Assembly (NCBI GenBank): GCA_003140175.1
Contig: PLJD01000112.1
Location: 14,532 to 78,531, forward strand
Source: Actinomycetota bacterium
Lineage (GTDB): Bacteria > Actinomycetota > Acidimicrobiia > IMCC26256 > PALSA-555
Reading direction: 5' to 3'
Length of the DNA stretch: 64,000 nucleotides
Shown here: positions 25,515-33,914 of the stretch, one piece after another
Numbering within the stretch: the stretch's first letter is position 1
Layout: each line of letters begins with the position of its first letter
Position numbers and translations under genes: made by a program
Notes under the pieces: generated by a model
What the model saw: the letters and a program-made list of their open reading frames with translations, nothing else
Database searches by the model: none
Told to the model about the DNA's origin: nothing

Positions 25515-26929
25515 ATCGCGCTACCGACGGGGCCGGTGGTGGCATGCTTGAAAATCTGGGTCTTTCCGGGCTTGACGAGGTCCAAGAAGTCGGGCGCGGC
25601 GCCTTCGGCGTCATTTATCGCGCCCGGCAAGCTGAGTTGGATCGACTCGTCGCGATCAAGCTCCTATCCGGCGACTTCGATCCGGAGGCGCTTCGACGCT
25701 TCGACCGAGAACGAAAGGCGCTCGGAGCCCTTTCTGCACATCCGCACATCGTGACGATCTACGCATCTGGATTAACCGATCATGGTCGGCCGTACCTGAT
25801 GATGGAGTTCGCACCTGGAGGGTCGCTGGCGGAACGCCTCCAGCGCGACGGTCCAGTTCCGTGGCCAGAAGCCGCGGACCTCGGTGCGAAGCTCGGTGAC
25901 GCACTCGCGGCCACGCACAGACAAGGCATCCTGCACCGAGACATCAAGCCTGAGAACGTCCTATTTTCCGCGTTCGCCGAGCCGATGTTGGCAGATTTTG
26001 GGATCGCGCGGATCGCCGGAAGCAACCTGACGCGCACTGGCGTCGTGACCGCCACACTTGCTCACGCCGCACCCGAAGTCCTGGAGGGTAAGCACGCAAG
26101 CGAGGCGTCCGACGTCTACTCGTTGGCGTCGACGATCTTCGCGGTCGTTGCCGGCAAGGCCCCCTTCGTTCGCGACACAGACGAGTCGTTGGTTCCAGTT
26201 ATTGCTCGGATAGCGACGGAGCCGCCTGAGAACCTCCGCGTCCGAGGTGTCCCAGATGGGCTCTGCAACCTGCTCGAGCGCGGACTCGCCAAAGACCCAG
26301 CCAGTCGAGGAAGCGCGTTGGAGTTCTCACAGGCCGCCCGCCGCTTAACGACCGGATCTCCCCGCGTCCAACCGACGGTGATCCTCGGGCCAGGAATACC
26401 GGCCCAACCCGGCTCCTCGACCATCGACAACCCCGCGGGCGCGAGATCCGCGGGGACGATGAATTGGCACCGCAAACCCATCGTGCTCGGCGCGTTCGGA
26501 GCAGTCGCCATCGGTACGGTCACGCTCGCTGTGGTCCTGCTCTCCGGCAGCTCGAACACGCACAAGCCCACCCCTCCGACGACGATCGTCTCGACCTCCA
26601 GTCAGGCCGCGCAGGATCTTCCAAGCGGGACCTACGTCAGTGGTCCAGAGGGCACGGCGCACTACTTCATCAGCCTCACGACGAGCTCGACCGGCGATCT
26701 CAAGGGCACGGTGTCCTTCCTTGCTCAAGACGGCCAGACCCCGACGGCCTTCACCTTCTCAGGCACCACCCAGGCGACCGTGGCCACCCTCACGCCGAGT
26801 TCGGGACCACCAACGATTGCGGCGCTGTTCGGCAGCCAGCAGATCACACTGGGTGAATGCACGACCTACCTTCAGTTCGCGACCTCGAACGCCGACTGCG
26901 ACTTCACTTTCTCACCCAGCGGCCCGTAG
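25511..26929 (+). CDS. membrane Ser/Thr protein kinase (PknB type)
   Basis: 472-residue Hanks-type kinase. The cytoplasmic kinase domain (about residues 20-285) has GRGAFGVIYRA (Gly loop), catalytic Lys50 in VAIKLL, LHRDIKPENVLF with Asp144, ADFGIARI with Asp162, and APEVLEGKHASEASDVYSLA. A linker leads to one transmembrane helix (about 322-342, IVLGAFGAVAIGTVTLAVVLL). The roughly 125-residue extracellular C terminus is Thr/Ser-rich and has two Cys (ECTTYLQF, NADCDF), but is not a PASTA domain, so the sensed ligand is unknown. It may be translationally coupled to a 10-residue leader. Confidence 0.92.
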   Translation: MNRATDGAGGGMLENLGLSGLDEVQEVGRGAFGVIYRARQAELDRLVAIKLLSGDFDPEALRRFDRERKALGALSAHPHIVTIYASGLTDHGRPYLMMEFAPGGSLAERLQRDGPVPWPEAADLGAKLGDALAATHRQGILHRDIKPENVLFSAFAEPMLADFGIARIAGSNLTRTGVVTATLAHAAPEVLEGKHASEASDVYSLASTIFAVVAGKAPFVRDTDESLVPVIARIATEPPENLRVRGVPDGLCNLLERGLAKDPASRGSALEFSQAARRLTTGSPRVQPTVILGPGIPAQPGSSTIDNPAGARSAGTMNWHRKPIVLGAFGAVAIGTVTLAVVLLSGSSNTHKPTPPTTIVSTSSQAAQDLPSGTYVSGPEGTAHYFISLTTSSTGDLKGTVSFLAQDGQTPTAFTFSGTTQATVATLTPSSGPPTIAALFGSQQITLGECTTYLQFATSNADCDFTFSPSGP

Positions 26930-26952
26930 CAACAGCCCACCCATTGCGCCCT

Positions 26953-26979
26953 GGCTCGCGGTCTGAGGCATCGTGAGTC
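26953..26979. repeat. 27-nt palindromic repeat, copy 3
   Basis: Arms GGCTCGCGGTC and CATCGTGAGTC around loop TGAGG, with mismatches in both arms. It starts 24 nt after the kinase stop. Confidence 0.7.
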
Positions 26980-27175
26980 AGGCCGCGACGACGTCCGCTC
27001 GGGTGTGAGGCATCGCGGTGAACGCCCAGGTGGATGGCTGTGGTACGAGCAGACGGCGCTGTTTCTCTTTGCCGAGCTCAGGGCGTTGTATGAATCCGAC
27101 TGCCTTCGGCCGAACGGCGACGCGGCTCGCCGGCGGTCGGCCAGCGGTCGCCGCCACCCGTCTCAAGCGCGGACC

Positions 27176-27181
27176 GTAGAG
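27176..27181 (+). promoter_or_regulatory. -10 element for the methyltransferase gene
   Basis: TAGAGT within CCGTAGAGTGCAGA, a 14-mer shared with 24483..24496. Transcription from here would begin near 27188, leaving a short leader carrying AAGGAG before the TTG at 27214. Confidence 0.45.
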
Positions 27182-27213
27182 TGCAGAGCGCCGTCACCGA
27201 AGGAGCACAGGTC

Positions 27214-27855
27214 TTGCCCACTGACCGCCGCCCACTTGAGCCGCGGCAATCCGGGAGGTGGGACGGGGAGGACTATCAGGCGCGCTTCGACGCCCTCGCC
27301 GCAGACGGTGTCGACGTCCATGGCGAGGCGCACTTTGTGACGACGCTGGGCCCTCGTTCGGTGCTCGACGCCGGGTGCGGCACTGGGCGAGTGGCCATCG
27401 AGCTGGCCAGACGAGGCATCGAGGTCGTCGGCGTCGATGCCGAGTCGTCCATGATCGCCACTGCCCGCCAACGGACACCGGAGCTCACATGGTTCGTGGC
27501 GGATCTCGCGAACCTCGAACTCGGGCGCACCTTCGACGTGGTCATCATGGCCGGCAACGTGCCGCTCTTCACTCGCGCCGGAACGCAGGCGGCGTTGGTG
27601 GCGGGATGCGCTCGCCATGTGAGCCCGGGCGGCGCGCTGGTTTGTGGCTTCCAGCTCGGTCGTGGCTACGACCTGGCCACCTACGACCAGCAGTGTGCCC
27701 ACGCAAGACTCGAACTCATGCAGCGCTGGGCAACCTGGGATCGCGAGCCATTCCAGCAGGGCGGCGGCTACGCCGTCTCGGTTCATTCCCCGCGGGTAGA
27801 TCAATCCGCGGACGAGGCCCAGCTAGGCGTCGCTCTCGGCCGGGCAGAGGTCTAG
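27214..27855 (+). CDS. class I SAM-dependent methyltransferase
   Basis: 213-residue Rossmann-fold methyltransferase. Motif I is VLDAGCGTGRVAIELA, followed by VVGVDAESSMIATAR (ribose-binding Asp) and WFVADLANL; motif IV is VVIMAGNVPLF. An N-terminal segment GRWDGEDYQARFDALAADGVDVHGEA is characteristic of an actinobacterial group with unknown substrate. I chose TTG at 27214, 8 nt after AAGGAG, over GTG at 27181, which overlaps the likely -10 element. Its 3' end overlaps the convergent MafI-like gene by 33 bp. Confidence 0.85.
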   Translation: MPTDRRPLEPRQSGRWDGEDYQARFDALAADGVDVHGEAHFVTTLGPRSVLDAGCGTGRVAIELARRGIEVVGVDAESSMIATARQRTPELTWFVADLANLELGRTFDVVIMAGNVPLFTRAGTQAALVAGCARHVSPGGALVCGFQLGRGYDLATYDQQCAHARLELMQRWATWDREPFQQGGGYAVSVHSPRVDQSADEAQLGVALGRAEV

Positions 27856-28110
27856 TGGTCGCATTACACGCTCCGCGTTCCCCATTTGCACCGAGAGTCG
27901 CTCGAAGTCGCGGCGGATCCCGTCTGGGATCGGCGTCTCATGCTCACATAGCCACTCGGCGAGCACCTCGAGAACGACGCCGAACTCAGACGCATCGATC
28001 AACTCGTCAGCAGAGCGGGCTTGGTCCAACGTCAACCGCTCAGCCAACAAGATGACGAGACCACGGAGGCGGCCGGTCAGATCCGAGTGTGTAGCGAAGT
28101 CCAAGACCAC
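27823..28110 (-). CDS. MafI-like immunity protein, orphan
   Basis: 95-residue helical protein. The core LTLDQARSADELIDASEFGVVLEVLAEWL, followed by CEHETPIPDGIRRDFERLSVQMG, resembles MafI-family immunity proteins (short all-alpha proteins that neutralise MafB-type or related polymorphic toxins). No toxin gene is adjacent on either side, so it may protect against external toxins or be a relic. GTG at 28110 gives the usual family length. Family assignment rests on recalled sequence pattern only. Confidence 0.6.
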   Translation of the reverse strand: MVLDFATHSDLTGRLRGLVILLAERLTLDQARSADELIDASEFGVVLEVLAEWLCEHETPIPDGIRRDFERLSVQMGNAERVMRPLDLCPAESDA

Positions 28111-28230
28111 GCAGTCTTGCGCGCCAGAGCCAGGATGGCCACGCTCCCTCGCGGCGCTGGTTGTCCAACTCGTTGATCCAGGGCGGCCGTCCCTCGTCGG
28201 TCCTACCGCCCGCGGCTGCTGAGTCTGTAG

Positions 28231-29280
28231 ATGCGCGCTTGGCGGGTCCACGAGTTCGGCGAACCGGCAGACGTGTTCGTGCTCGAGGACGTCGACGAGC
28301 CCTCCCCCGCGAGCCTCGTCCGCATGGGGATGAGCCTGGGCGGGTGGGTGCCGCTCGAGGAGGCGCCGTACCCAGCGACCCCGAGCTGGGCGATCCTGGA
28401 CATGCAAGCTGCCGCCCTCGCGCTCCCAGACGTGACGATGGCCCGCGGAACGTATCCAGTTCCAGTGCCGCGTCCCTACATCTCGGGGCAGGAGGGCGTT
28501 GGCATCGTGCGCGAGGCATCCCCGGCGCTCGCACACTTGATCGGGACGCGAGTCGTGGGTGTGTGCATTCAGCCCTGGGGAAGCCTCGCTGATGTCGGTG
28601 TCGCGATTGCTCCCAGCGTCATGCCTGCCCCCAGCGCGCTCAACGACGTGGACGCGGCGGCCTTCCTCATACCGGCGCACACCGCGTACCACGCAGTGGT
28701 TCGGCGCGGACAAGTGGTGGCCGGCGACACCGTTCTCGTCACAGGTGCCGCGGGAGGCCTCGGCTCAGCCTGCGTGCAGCTGGCCGCCGCTCGGGAAGCG
28801 CGTGTGGTCGCCGTGGTAGGCAGTGCTCAGAAGGCCGAGCACTGCCGGGCGCTCGGCGCAACGCTCACCATCGATCGCTCGGTGGAGCCTGTCGTCGATA
28901 CGGTCCGGGCAGCATTGGGCAAGCGCGCACTCGACGTCATCGTCGACCCAGTCCAGGGCGTTGAGAGTGGGCAGCTGCGAGCGCTGCTGGCACCTGACGG
29001 TCGCCACGTTCTCTGTGGACACGCGGGCGGCCTTGAGCCGATCGACCCACACTTCTACGTGGCGAACGTCACGCTGATCGGCGCGACGCTCGGTGGCTAT
29101 CCCCCAGACGTGATGGCTGCGATGTTTGTCGAGGCGTCCGGCGAGCTACTCACGATGCTTGATTCCGGTACCTACCGACCGACCGCGACGCGAGTCATCG
29201 GATTCGACGAGGTGCCCGCGGTTCTTACCGCGATGGCTGCGCGTGAAACGATTGGGCGGCCGGTGGTCCGCCTTGGCTGA
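28231..29280 (+). CDS. zinc-free MDR oxidoreductase (quinone reductase-like)
   Basis: 349-residue medium-chain reductase: MRAWRVHEFGEPADVF at the N terminus, PYISGQEGVGIV, then the cofactor loop VTGAAGGLGSACVQLAAARE near residues 169-188, and FDEVPAVLTAMAARETIGRPVVRLG at the end. Zinc-binding cysteines are absent. It resembles the product of 7706..8764 in type but is clearly divergent. The likely reaction is NADPH-dependent reduction of a quinone or activated alkene. Start at the ATG at 28231. A decayed repeat cluster follows its stop. Confidence 0.87.
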   Translation: MRAWRVHEFGEPADVFVLEDVDEPSPASLVRMGMSLGGWVPLEEAPYPATPSWAILDMQAAALALPDVTMARGTYPVPVPRPYISGQEGVGIVREASPALAHLIGTRVVGVCIQPWGSLADVGVAIAPSVMPAPSALNDVDAAAFLIPAHTAYHAVVRRGQVVAGDTVLVTGAAGGLGSACVQLAAAREARVVAVVGSAQKAEHCRALGATLTIDRSVEPVVDTVRAALGKRALDVIVDPVQGVESGQLRALLAPDGRHVLCGHAGGLEPIDPHFYVANVTLIGATLGGYPPDVMAAMFVEASGELLTMLDSGTYRPTATRVIGFDEVPAVLTAMAARETIGRPVVRLG

Positions 29281-29330
29281 GCGCATTCCAAGCGGCGGAG
29301 CCGGTCGATCGGATGCCGTGGGCGCCTCGT

Positions 29331-29425
29331 TCGCGAGTTGGGATCTCGCGAGTCGGCAGGTGCGATACCAGTCGCCTTTACGAGGCGACTCGCTGTCTAG
29401 GGACCTACAAGCCCGCTGACCGCGA
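29331..29425. repeat. decayed palindromic repeat cluster
   Basis: TCGCGAGTT and TCTCGCGAGTC occur at 29331..29354, and GACTCGCTGTC with GACCGCGAGCC at 29387..29428. These look like fragments or an expanded, interrupted copy of the window-wide family in the region between two convergent genes. Confidence 0.4.
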
Positions 29426-29548
29426 GCCCCGCGTTCTCCCGCGACCTGCCGTTGCCCCCTGCCACACGGTCCCTCTGTAACGACGCCGCATCTCCGAGAG
29501 GTCTGGTGATGGCCCTGATCTCGAAGTTGTCGCGAAGCACAGCCTGGA

Positions 29549-30358
29549 CTAGGACCCCTGTTCGCCACGTTCCCGGTCGGATGCCGAAGGACGCTGCTCC
29601 GCCCCCTCGAGCCACTCTTCGAGGCTCGCCTCCTCCCAGTCGGGTGGTCCGTAGACCGTCCGGGGGAGAGGGGTCATCACCTGCGAGTCGCCACCCGTCA
29701 CGTACTCCGCCCAGACCCGATCCCACGCGACGATGCGTCCGTCCACCTCACCTTCGTCACAGAGCCCGCGCGTCGTATCGCGGTTCTGGCGGTAACGCAT
29801 CTGCGCCGGGATGTCCGTGGCCCAGACCATCACCACCTCGTGCTGATTGCTCGTGACCTCGTACAGTCCGGTGGCCACCTGGCGGTACTCGGCGAGCAGT
29901 GGCACGCGCTCCTCGACCACGGCAGCCAGGAAGTCGAGTTGTGTACCCGGGCGCACGGTGACGATCTCGTTGACGAACAGCGTTCCGCGGATACCGCGTT
30001 CGGCGATCTCCTCGGTGGTCGGGCTTCCCGGAACGCCGGCGCAGAGCCGGTCATACCCGCCCGTCCGCCACTGCGCGGCCTGATCCCACCAGTCACCGTA
30101 GAACGCCCTGCGCCGCTTGAGGTTCAGCCGGTCGACATTGGACGCCCAACCAGCCCACCCCTTGGTCCCGACGTCCCAGATGTTGACGACCTGGGGCCAT
30201 CGCCCACCGCCATAGGCGCAGACGTAGAACGAGCCCTGGAGGCTGTTCATCTCGGGCATCCGCTGTACGGGGTCCCGCCAGAGGTGCTCCATGTAGTCGT
30301 ACTGGCCCTGGCCGATGATGTCGACGACCTCATACAGGTAGAGGTTGCGTGGAGCCAC
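29549..30358 (-). CDS. NIPSNAP-like conserved protein
   Basis: 269-residue soluble protein built from two related alpha/beta halves. The first begins LYLYEVVDIIGQGQYDYMEHL and contains WPQVVNIWDVGTKGWAGWASNV; the second begins GTLFVNEIVTVRPGTQLDFLAAVVEERVPLL. The pattern is that of tandem ferredoxin-like (NIPSNAP/ABM) domains. Function is unknown; relatives are often near catabolic genes. GTG at 30358 follows CCGGAGGAC. The C terminus is acidic and low-complexity. Confidence 0.65.
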   Translation of the reverse strand: MAPRNLYLYEVVDIIGQGQYDYMEHLWRDPVQRMPEMNSLQGSFYVCAYGGGRWPQVVNIWDVGTKGWAGWASNVDRLNLKRRRAFYGDWWDQAAQWRTGGYDRLCAGVPGSPTTEEIAERGIRGTLFVNEIVTVRPGTQLDFLAAVVEERVPLLAEYRQVATGLYEVTSNQHEVVMVWATDIPAQMRYRQNRDTTRGLCDEGEVDGRIVAWDRVWAEYVTGGDSQVMTPLPRTVYGPPDWEEASLEEWLEGAEQRPSASDRERGEQGS

Positions 30359-30603
30359 GATGTCCTCCGGAGATGCCTCGTCAACCGATCACGGCGATCG
30401 AAGCCAGACGCTACGTCGCAATCCCAAACGTGAGAGCCACGTTCTATCCGGCGAGCCCCGTGTCGCAATATCGAGCCTCCGAACGGAACCGTCTCGACCA
30501 CGCGATCGCACCCCGGCCTCTCTGCGAAGCTCCCGATTCCGTGTCGAGAGCGCGCCCGCATCGCCGGTCGGAGAACCCACGTCGTAGGAGCAGTTTTACG
30601 GCC

Positions 30604-30609
30604 TAATCT
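30604..30609 (+). promoter_or_regulatory. leaderless promoter -10 element
   Basis: TAATCT, six nt before the GTG at 30616, the same arrangement as several other genes in this window. Confidence 0.5.
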
Positions 30610-30615
30610 GACCTA

Positions 30616-31248
30616 GTGCGGTTGCATCAGCCCTTCGCCGAGGTTGCAGCAGCCGATCATGAGACATTCGGGCCAGGTCAAACGGTCCGCGATCCAAGAC
30701 CGGGTGACTTCATCCTGACTCATGGCGAGGCGTGGACCAGCAGGCTGATCCGCTTTGGGCAGCGGCTTCGCTACCACGGCGCCGACGCGAAGTACGCGCG
30801 GTGGAACCACGCGGCGATGTTCATCAATGAGGCAGGCGACCTGGTCGAAGCCCTCGGCGGCGGCGTCCAGGAACGAAACGTCTCGGTCTACGAGGGAACC
30901 GAATACACGGTGGTCAGGATCCAAAAGGTCGTCGGTGGTGACGGCGATCGCGAGGAAGTAGTGGACTTCGCCGAGTGGTCGCGCGGCCAGCCCTACGGCT
31001 TCCTGGCAATACTCAGCATCAGTATCGGGCTCATCTTTGGTGGCAGCCTCACGTTCGCGTTCGACGGTCAGTCCATCTGCTCAGGGCTCGTCGCACGGGC
31101 GCTTGAACGAACCAAAGCGATCTTCAATCGCGAGCCCTCACAGATCATGCCGGCAGATCTGGCGAAGTATTTCCGGGTCGAACCTCCTGCAGCGAGCGTG
31201 CCTAAAGGAGTGGTCCCACCGCGGCACGCTCTCGTCGTATCGCCGTAG
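30616..31248 (+). CDS. permuted NlpC/P60 (YiiX-like) papain-fold hydrolase
   Basis: 210-residue protein with the circularly permuted NlpC/P60 arrangement. The His comes first in RWNHAAMFI, an acidic partner in DLVEALGGGV, and the Cys last in QSICSGLVARALE (about residue 157). PGDFILTHGEAWTSRLIRF precedes the His, as in YiiX/LRAT-like enzymes. A hydrophobic segment (AILSISIGLIFGGSLTFAF, about 134-152) may bind membrane. Likely a thiol amidase or acyltransferase on lipids or peptides; substrate unknown. GTG at 30616 is leaderless. Confidence 0.8.
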   Translation: MRLHQPFAEVAAADHETFGPGQTVRDPRPGDFILTHGEAWTSRLIRFGQRLRYHGADAKYARWNHAAMFINEAGDLVEALGGGVQERNVSVYEGTEYTVVRIQKVVGGDGDREEVVDFAEWSRGQPYGFLAILSISIGLIFGGSLTFAFDGQSICSGLVARALERTKAIFNREPSQIMPADLAKYFRVEPPAASVPKGVVPPRHALVVSP

Positions 31249-31590
31249 CTCCCTCACGAGGATGTGGTCGCGATTGGATCGTTGGCGGTGTGGGTGTCGG
31301 GGCTGCTCGAATCCACGTGGCGATCCGGCTGGCTCGTCCGCCGACTTTGGGCGCTAGGTCTGCGAGTCAGACTCGCGGTCCAACGATTGCGGATGAGATG
31401 GCCCGTGCTCTGCTGGATCGCGAGCCGTTCGGCCCGAACCTCCGAAACGCTGCCGGCAACTTTGCTGACGGTAGGCGCACTGACATGAGGAGCCGCGGGT
31501 CATGGCGCGCCGGTCCAGCGGAGAGAGGTGGCCGACGATGTGCGATTGACAGTTAGTCTTCGGGCGGAATTCAACCAAGTGGGGTCCTCA
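31249..31590. other. intergenic stretch with decayed repeat
   Basis: About 340 bp between two plus-strand genes. It contains overlapping repeat arms at 31362..31380 (GCGAGTC-a-GACTCGC) and a GGATCGCGAGCC-like fragment near 31420. No gene is supported. Confidence 0.5.
31362..31380. repeat. palindromic repeat, fused-arm copy
   Basis: GCGAGTC-a-GACTCGCGGTC: a right arm placed directly before a left arm, i.e. inverted order relative to normal copies, suggesting recombination between two copies. Confidence 0.45.
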
Positions 31591-32187
31591 GTGTCTGTGC
31601 GTCACGTCCCTATCTGTTTGGCCGCGATCGTTTGTGCCCTCAGTGTCCTCGGCTTCGTGCCGTCCGTGGCCGCGAACGCGTCGTCGTCGGGCCCGTCGGG
31701 CAAGCAAGTCTCGGCCGGCTCGTACACCCACTCGCTGTGCGCCTCGCTGTCCTCGTGGGAAGCAACCATCAAGAGTTCCTCGGCCGGCCTTCAGGGTCAA
31801 CTGACCGGGAGCGGAACTGTCCCGGCGACTCGCACCATCTTGGTGCAGTTCCTGAACCAGGCCGCCGACACGACGACCATGCTCATCACGAGTGTCGACC
31901 ACGCCGGGACTCCGAAGGTCAAACAAGGCAAGGCATTAGCGAAGTTCCTCCACAACAGCTTGCAGCAGGTCGAGCGGCTCTTCTCGAACTCCGCCCGTCA
32001 GGCCCAAGCTCTACCGGACGATCCGCAGGGCTTCAGCTCGGGCGCGAAGCAGCTGGGAAACAGCATTGATAATGCTGGAACCCAAATCCAGAATCTCTTC
32101 GCGACTGCCGACCTGCGCTTCACCGGCGCGGCCGCCCTCGACAAAGCCTTCCATGCCGACCCGGCCTGCAGTTCGATCGGCCCGTAG
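31591..32187 (+). CDS. secreted protein of unknown function
   Basis: 198-residue protein with a signal peptide (hydrophobic about residues 7-24, ending SVAANA). The mature part is helical: Ser-rich linker, LCASLSSWEATI, then TRTILVQFLNQAADTTTMLITSV and LAKFLHNSLQQVERLFSNSARQAQAL. The last residues ADPACSSIGP supply a second Cys, so one disulfide is possible. GTG at 31591 is chosen to place the signal peptide at the N terminus. No family is recognised. Confidence 0.72.
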   Translation: MSVRHVPICLAAIVCALSVLGFVPSVAANASSSGPSGKQVSAGSYTHSLCASLSSWEATIKSSSAGLQGQLTGSGTVPATRTILVQFLNQAADTTTMLITSVDHAGTPKVKQGKALAKFLHNSLQQVERLFSNSARQAQALPDDPQGFSSGAKQLGNSIDNAGTQIQNLFATADLRFTGAAALDKAFHADPACSSIGP

Positions 32188-32385
32188 GGCTATCGCCCGC
32201 TGGGGCGACCGCCGGCCATCGTCTCCAGCCCACGACGATCGCCCGTCGTCTGATCTTGGAGACCCGCGGACCGCGTTGGGTCGAAATGCCAATCCGTTCC
32301 CTTCGCCAACCAGCCGCAACCGCTCCGACGCGCCGGGCCGGGGCCAGTAGCCAACTCGGCGCCAGCACCGGCCACGCGGTGGAGC

Positions 32386-32412
32386 GACTCGCGGTTCGGT
32401 GAACCGCGAGGC
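32386..32412. repeat. 27-nt palindromic repeat, copy 4
   Basis: Arms GACTCGCGGTT and GAACCGCGAGGC-like right arm around loop CGGTG. First of a tandem pair between convergent genes. Confidence 0.85.
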
Positions 32413-32425
32413 AGACAGTCATCAG

Positions 32426-32452
32426 GACTCGCGGTCTCGGAAGCCGTGAGCC
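32426..32452. repeat. 27-nt palindromic repeat, copy 5
   Basis: Arms GACTCGCGGTC and AGCCGTGAGCC around loop TCGGA; second of the tandem pair, 13 bp after copy 4. Confidence 0.75.
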
Positions 32453-32542
32453 GCGACACGCGGTCCTCAGCGATGTGAGCGACGAACCCGGGCGCGCAGC
32501 TCACGACACCGTCACACCGACGCCCGCGCGCCCCGGTCCGGA

Positions 32543-33847
32543 CTATCGGGGACAGGTACCACCCGCGACTCGTCCGGGCCCGGTCGGATCGGTCGGACTG
32601 GGGGTCCACGTCCCGCTCCGCACCCAGCGGGCGCGCTGGCTACCGGCGCGGCAGATCGACCAATAGGCGTAGGGCGCCGACGTTCGATCGCCGGACGGAT
32701 CGAGGTGGATGGTGCCGGTCACGCCCGCGTACCCGCTGGCAGCCTTCGCGAACCCAGCTCGAAGTGTCGGCCCGTCGACGCTGGTGCCGGTACTGCGAAG
32801 GGTCTGCACGCCGACGTCGAGCGCGTCGTAGGCGGCGAGTGCGAAGGCGTCGGGTGTTGCATGGGCGCGACGAGCGATCGCCCGGATCAGGGCAGCGTCG
32901 CGCTGGGTGCTGCTGGCAGGTAGCGCGACGAGAGGGCTTGGATAGCCACTCGTCTTGACCGCGAATGTGGCAGCACTCGCATTGTCGACGAGCTGGACTG
33001 CTTGGGCAGATCCGTCTCCCCCGTACCAGCGCGCGTCGGCGAGGCCCGGGATCGTTCCGGCGGCGGCGAGGACCTCGGCGGTCTCCTCAAAGCCAGCGAG
33101 GTACACCGCCACATGGCTTGCTCCCACTTGTTGGGTGGCGGCAGCGACCTGGCTACCGATTGCCTGGAGGTCCGGGCCGAAGGCGGTGGTGCCGGGCTCG
33201 TACCGGAAACCGGCGGTCACCTGGGCGCCTTCCGAGGTCGCGGCGGCCCGCACCGAGTCGGCCAGGCCCTGGTTGCCACGGTCATCCCGCCACATCGGCA
33301 CGACGATGCGGATGCCCTGGTGGACCATGAGGTCGGTGGTCGCTCGGCCCTCAACGTGGTCATTCGGAACGAACCGGAAGACGTTGTCGTCTGGCATCGC
33401 GAGCGACGACGCGGTGCTGCCTTGCGAGACGACCAGCACGCCGCGAGCGTTGGCCAGCGGTTGGATTGCTGCGACTTCCGCGCTCGACTGCGGCCCGACG
33501 ATGATTCGTACCCCTCGATCGGCGAGCTGCTGGAAGCCGGAGACGGCTCGTGTCGGATCCTGCCCCGTATCGATGATGTCGAGTTCGACGCGGGCGCTCT
33601 GGTGCTGGCTCTTGAGGCGTTGGTTCCAGCGAGCCGTGGCCACCTCCAGGGCTGCTCGGCTCGTGTTCCCGAGGCTCGAGCCCCCTCCGGTGATCGAGAG
33701 CAGTGCGCCGATGCGCAGCAGCTGCGTCGGGTTCTGCGCTTGTGCCGGCGCCGGCGGCGCTGCCACTGCGATGACCGCAGCGACACTGGCCGCGAGCACG
33801 CCGAGCGTCCGGATCCGAGCGACCGTGGTCCTCTGGCTGCCGGTCAT
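32543..33847 (-). CDS. ABC-type branched-chain amino acid/amide substrate-binding protein
   Basis: 434-residue periplasmic-binding-protein type I. A signal peptide (about residues 14-37, ending APAQAQ) precedes IGALLSITGGGSSLG, typical of LivJ-like proteins. LADRGVRIIVGPQSSAEVAAIQPLANARGVLVVSQGSTA and DDNVFRFVPNDHVEGRATTDLMV follow. There is no lipobox Cys, which is unusual for an actinobacterial SBP. No permease or ATPase genes are adjacent, so it is an orphan or may be a sensory binding protein. A GC hairpin lies just upstream of its start. Confidence 0.9.
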   Translation of the reverse strand: MTGSQRTTVARIRTLGVLAASVAAVIAVAAPPAPAQAQNPTQLLRIGALLSITGGGSSLGNTSRAALEVATARWNQRLKSQHQSARVELDIIDTGQDPTRAVSGFQQLADRGVRIIVGPQSSAEVAAIQPLANARGVLVVSQGSTASSLAMPDDNVFRFVPNDHVEGRATTDLMVHQGIRIVVPMWRDDRGNQGLADSVRAAATSEGAQVTAGFRYEPGTTAFGPDLQAIGSQVAAATQQVGASHVAVYLAGFEETAEVLAAAGTIPGLADARWYGGDGSAQAVQLVDNASAATFAVKTSGYPSPLVALPASSTQRDAALIRAIARRAHATPDAFALAAYDALDVGVQTLRSTGTSVDGPTLRAGFAKAASGYAGVTGTIHLDPSGDRTSAPYAYWSICRAGSQRARWVRSGTWTPSPTDPTGPGRVAGGTCPR

Positions 33848-33872
33848 GCCGTGACCCAGCCCTGCTCCTGGT

Positions 33873-33899
33873 CGCCGCGGCCGCGTGGACGCCGCGGCG
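33873..33899 (-). terminator. GC-rich hairpin after the 152-residue gene
   Basis: Perfect arms CGCCGCGGC and GCCGCGGCG with a 9-nt loop, 16 nt past the stop of the minus-strand gene at 33915 and 26 nt before the start of the binding-protein gene. Likely terminator or leader structure. Confidence 0.5.
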
Positions 33900-33914
33900 C
33901 GGTGTCCACGCCGC

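Larger units (their letters stand above)
32188..32542. other. convergent intergenic stretch with two repeat copies
   Basis: About 355 bp between stops of convergent genes. It carries two tandem copies of the 27-nt palindrome 13 bp apart. Nothing coding is supported. Confidence 0.6.

Noticed and set aside
27181..27183. GTG at 27181 as the methyltransferase start
   Set aside because: It overlaps the TAGAGT -10 hexamer of a motif shared with another gene, while TTG at 27214 has AAGGAG at proper distance and starts at the family-like N terminus.
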